NCBI GenBank assembly: GCA_965112735.1
Contig: OZ218953.1
Location: forward strand, 3,224,001-3,288,000
Source of the DNA: Phaeosaccion multiseriatum
Lineage: Eukaryota; Ochrophyta, other classes
Reading direction: 5' to 3'
DNA: 64,000 nt
The notes below the pieces were generated by a model. It was not told the origin of the DNA, ran no database searches, and was given only the letters and a program-made list of their open reading frames with translations. The stretch's first letter is position 1. Each line of letters opens with the position of its first letter. A program made the position numbers and the translations under genes. Positions 58,053 to 64,000 of this stretch are shown piece by piece.

Positions 58053-59898
58053 TCACCCAAGCGGGGCCGCGGCGGCCGCAGTTGGGCTGCCTGAGCCTGT
58101 GTCCGTACTTGAGCCCCCCTTCCCCTTTCCCGTCCCCTTCTGCTGCCCCTTGCCCTTGCCCGTTGTCGTTACGTTGACTCGGACGTCAGCGGCCTGTCCC
58201 GTCCCCGCCCAAGTCCACCCCTCCTCCTCCTCCTCCTCGATCGTTTCGCTCGTGCTGGGGCTGGTAGGAGGAGCTGCGTGACTGGTCACAATAGTCGCCT
58301 TTAAGAGTGCCACCCCCTCGGGGCCCTTCTTCCCCCGGGCTCCCGAGCCCTTCCTCCCTCGGACCCCGGGGCTCTCCTCCGCAGGGCTCTCCCCACCTTC
58401 CTCCACCTCTGGCTGCATGTGCCCCCCCGTGGACGGGGACACGCCAAAGCCCTCGGGAATGGACGTCGCATTGTTGGAGGCAATGCAGCGGATCATGGCT
58501 GGAGGGGAGGCGAGGAGGCAGGAGGTCGGAGGGCGTCGAGGGAAGCGAGGGAAGACAGCAGGGAAGAGAGGAGGGGCGCGGCCAGGACGCAGAGCGAGGA
58601 GGGGAGTGTCAGGAGGGGCACCTCGCCACGGTGTGTCAGCAAGTGGTGTGGTGAGTGCAGAGCATGCGGAGGGCGGCGAGCTGTAGTGCATACGTAGACC
58701 TCACGTACCGTTGTGGTGCACAGCGTGGTGGGTAGCGAAGGCGAGCTCTCTCTCCAGCGTGCTCTTCAGTACCTTCTCCGAGCCGTGCGCGTCCTTGCAC
58801 ACCTGCACATACACACACACACACACACACATACATACGCGCACAATCAAACGCGTAAGCTCTGCTTTGTGGGCTCATGCACGCACACCCTCGCACACAC
58901 CCGCCCACACACGCAGCACACACACACGCACACACCTGCACGTTAACGCTGTTCTGTAAGAGAGTGTGCGGCACCTTGCCCAGGGCCGCCAGGAGCTCCT
59001 CGATCATCTCCGCAGCCGCGGCAGGGTCCTGAGGAAGCAGCACACCGCCAAGAAGCAGGGGGGTGGGAAACGAATTGGGCCTCAAGTACATTCAGTCTCT
59101 AGCGGGAGAGGAATTGGTGGCGATACGATGTGATCTCTTACCCTCTCTGCTGTTGTATCTCCCTCTCGCCTGTCGAAGTTAAGCCCCGGCAGGTCCGTCT
59201 TCGACGGGCTATCTGACGACGAAGAAGAGTCGTTCTGGAGCTCCTGTGCGGCAAACACCCACGTCTGCCCAGGTCGGCCACGACCCATAGTAGAACGTAG
59301 AGAAGAAATCATAGGATCAGATGGGGCAGCTGGTGGTGAGAACTCTCCAACTCTCTCGCCGTTAGAGCTCTATAGTGGTAGAGCAATAGTCACCTTCATT
59401 TTGGACAAAGAGTGGCCCATGTGCTGGCCTATGGATCCCCCTGCGATCGAGTCGAATCTGAAGCACGGGAGGAGAGAAGGAGAGTGTAAGCGAGAGAATG
59501 AGAGGGTTCGCGTGAAAGCCGTGGCGGGTAACGTGTTCTCGAGCAAGTCCGGGGGAAGGGGTGGAGGTAAGTGCGAAAGCGGTGGCGGACTGATGCTGCA
59601 CACAATGGGGGAACAACAAGTTCAACTAAGGTTTTGCCGCTTACTTCGTGTATTCGGCTGGCTGGAGATTTCGCATGAGCTCCCTCTGACTCTTGAGGAG
59701 ATCCGCTGCCCATACAAGCGTGGCGTAGCGATTCGCCTTGGCCATGGCCTCCTCCTTTTTTTCTTTTTTGATTGGATTCCTGACTGGGGTGGGAAGAAGA
59801 TGCTCTTCCCCTTCTTGCTGCTGCGCCCTTTGCTTGTCCTTTCTTCCATGCTTCAAGGAGTACTTGACTTGATCGAATACCTCCTTTACATTGTGCAT
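58053..59898 (-). CDS. DinB-like four-helix-bundle metalloprotein
   Basis: Six exons on the minus strand: 59898-59645, 59457-59394, 59243-59142, 59028-58936, 58802-58709, 58498-58053; 350 aa with closing phases. The DinB/YfiT-like pattern is visible: FDSIAGGSIGQHMGHSLSKM (first metal-ligand helix), LLAALGKVPHTLLQNSVNVQ, and the key block SEKVLKSTLERELAFATHHAVHHNAMI followed by GFGVSPST. Bacterial DinB-like proteins have the same H..HH..HHxAxI and F-G-V-A-P-S-T ending. The three His positions fit a divalent metal site. The C-terminal ~130 residues are low-complexity Gly/Lys/Thr-rich. Enzymatic role unknown; the bacterial relatives are thiol-dependent or stress-related enzymes. Confidence 0.75.
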
Positions 59899-60374
59899 GG
59901 TGCAGAAGACGCGATTATATGGAGGGAGAGAGAAGAGAAAGAAGAGCGGGTCATGGAAGCGGAAGGTGAGTTTGATTTTCAGTTATTAGTTCAAACCTCA
60001 AAAGGCACTATGCACGAGCGAAGGAGCTGGCTGGCTGGCTGGCTGGCTGGAAGGAAGGAAGGAAGAAAGGAAGGAAATGAAAAGGAGAGGGAAAAGTCCA
60101 CTCTGCCCAGTCCCCAGCGACAAGAAGCAGCACTACAATATACAAAACAAAAGCCCCTCGCTCTCGGGCATGCCGGCCCCCTCCCTCTCCCTGCGGCCTG
60201 TGGGGAGGAATGGGACACAAAAATTCAACTGTTCAAACCCAGGCAGGCTCGAACGCAGCCAAGACAGGCGGCGGCACAGTACGGCTCCACCACCGCCCGC
60301 GCACTTGGGTCAATCAGTACGTGTGTGTGCGTCAGCACCACTACAGGCAGCAGCACTTGCGCCAGTCCGCGGTC
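59899..60374. other. intergenic region between DinB-like gene promoter and helicase 3' end
   Basis: Contains (GGCT)n at 60026-60050 followed by (GGAA)n at 60050-60080, with nothing else recognised. A plus-strand open frame from 59401 across this space is antisense to DinB exon 1 and is not considered coding. Confidence 0.5.

Positions 60375-64000
<3,626 letters not shown>

Overview
The window is nuclear DNA of a eukaryote, most likely a photosynthetic stramenopile (ochrophyte) alga. This lineage is inferred from protein families and gene style, not from a marker. Supporting points: GC-rich intron-split genes with AG acceptors and frequent GTGCGT/GTGAG donors; a PPR-SMR organelle RNA-binding protein; an HCF101-type Fe-S protein; a protein whose signal peptide ends in an AQG-F motif like heterokont plastid precursors; a fungal-type Zn2Cys6 regulator; and a protein of LP..L..L.FG..FN repeats. 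Dinucleotide and trinucleotide microsatellites are extremely common in introns, UTRs and coding exons.

Layout, left to right: PPR-SMR protein (+, 249-2669); WDR53 homologue (-, 3555-6263), divergent from a PNPOx-like/FNR-like fused flavoenzyme (+, 6419-9437); LP/FG/FN repeat protein (+, 9868-13853); Lines/LINS1 homologue (-, 14144-18078); a 3 kb repeat block with a ~170-bp tandem satellite and a long near-perfect inverted repeat (18190-20760); a 14-exon CAMK-like protein kinase (+, 21202-29567); an intergenic stretch of fold-back elements (29568-31121); a 12-exon Zn2Cys6 transcription factor (+, 31122-35997); an mTERF-like repeat protein (-, 37046-38305); a HABP4/SERBP1/Stm1-like RGG protein (-, 39620-42042), divergent from a secreted arylsulfatase-type enzyme (+, 42447-46398); an OGFOD1/TPA1 2OG oxygenase (-, 46691-50804); HCF101 (-, 52620 to about 56037); a MORN-repeat protein (+, 56494-57174); a DinB-like protein (-, 58053-59898); and the 3' two thirds of a DDX5/DBP2 DEAD-box helicase (-, 60375 to beyond the window edge).

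Exon boundaries were worked out by hand from GT/AG sites, phase and family continuity; most models close in frame. The genes are ordinary unlinked eukaryotic loci and not a cluster. Several touch RNA and translation (PPR-SMR, SERBP1-like, OGFOD1, DDX5-like) and two touch organelle biogenesis (HCF101, mTERF-like). The most unusual signal is a family of short inverted-repeat elements with related ends (TCGACCC(C)TG...CAGGGGTCGA). Their interiors are degenerate GGC/GCC-rich words, and two show apparent target-site duplications (7 bp at 9458/9607; 6 bp at 45389/46224, inside a sulfatase intron).
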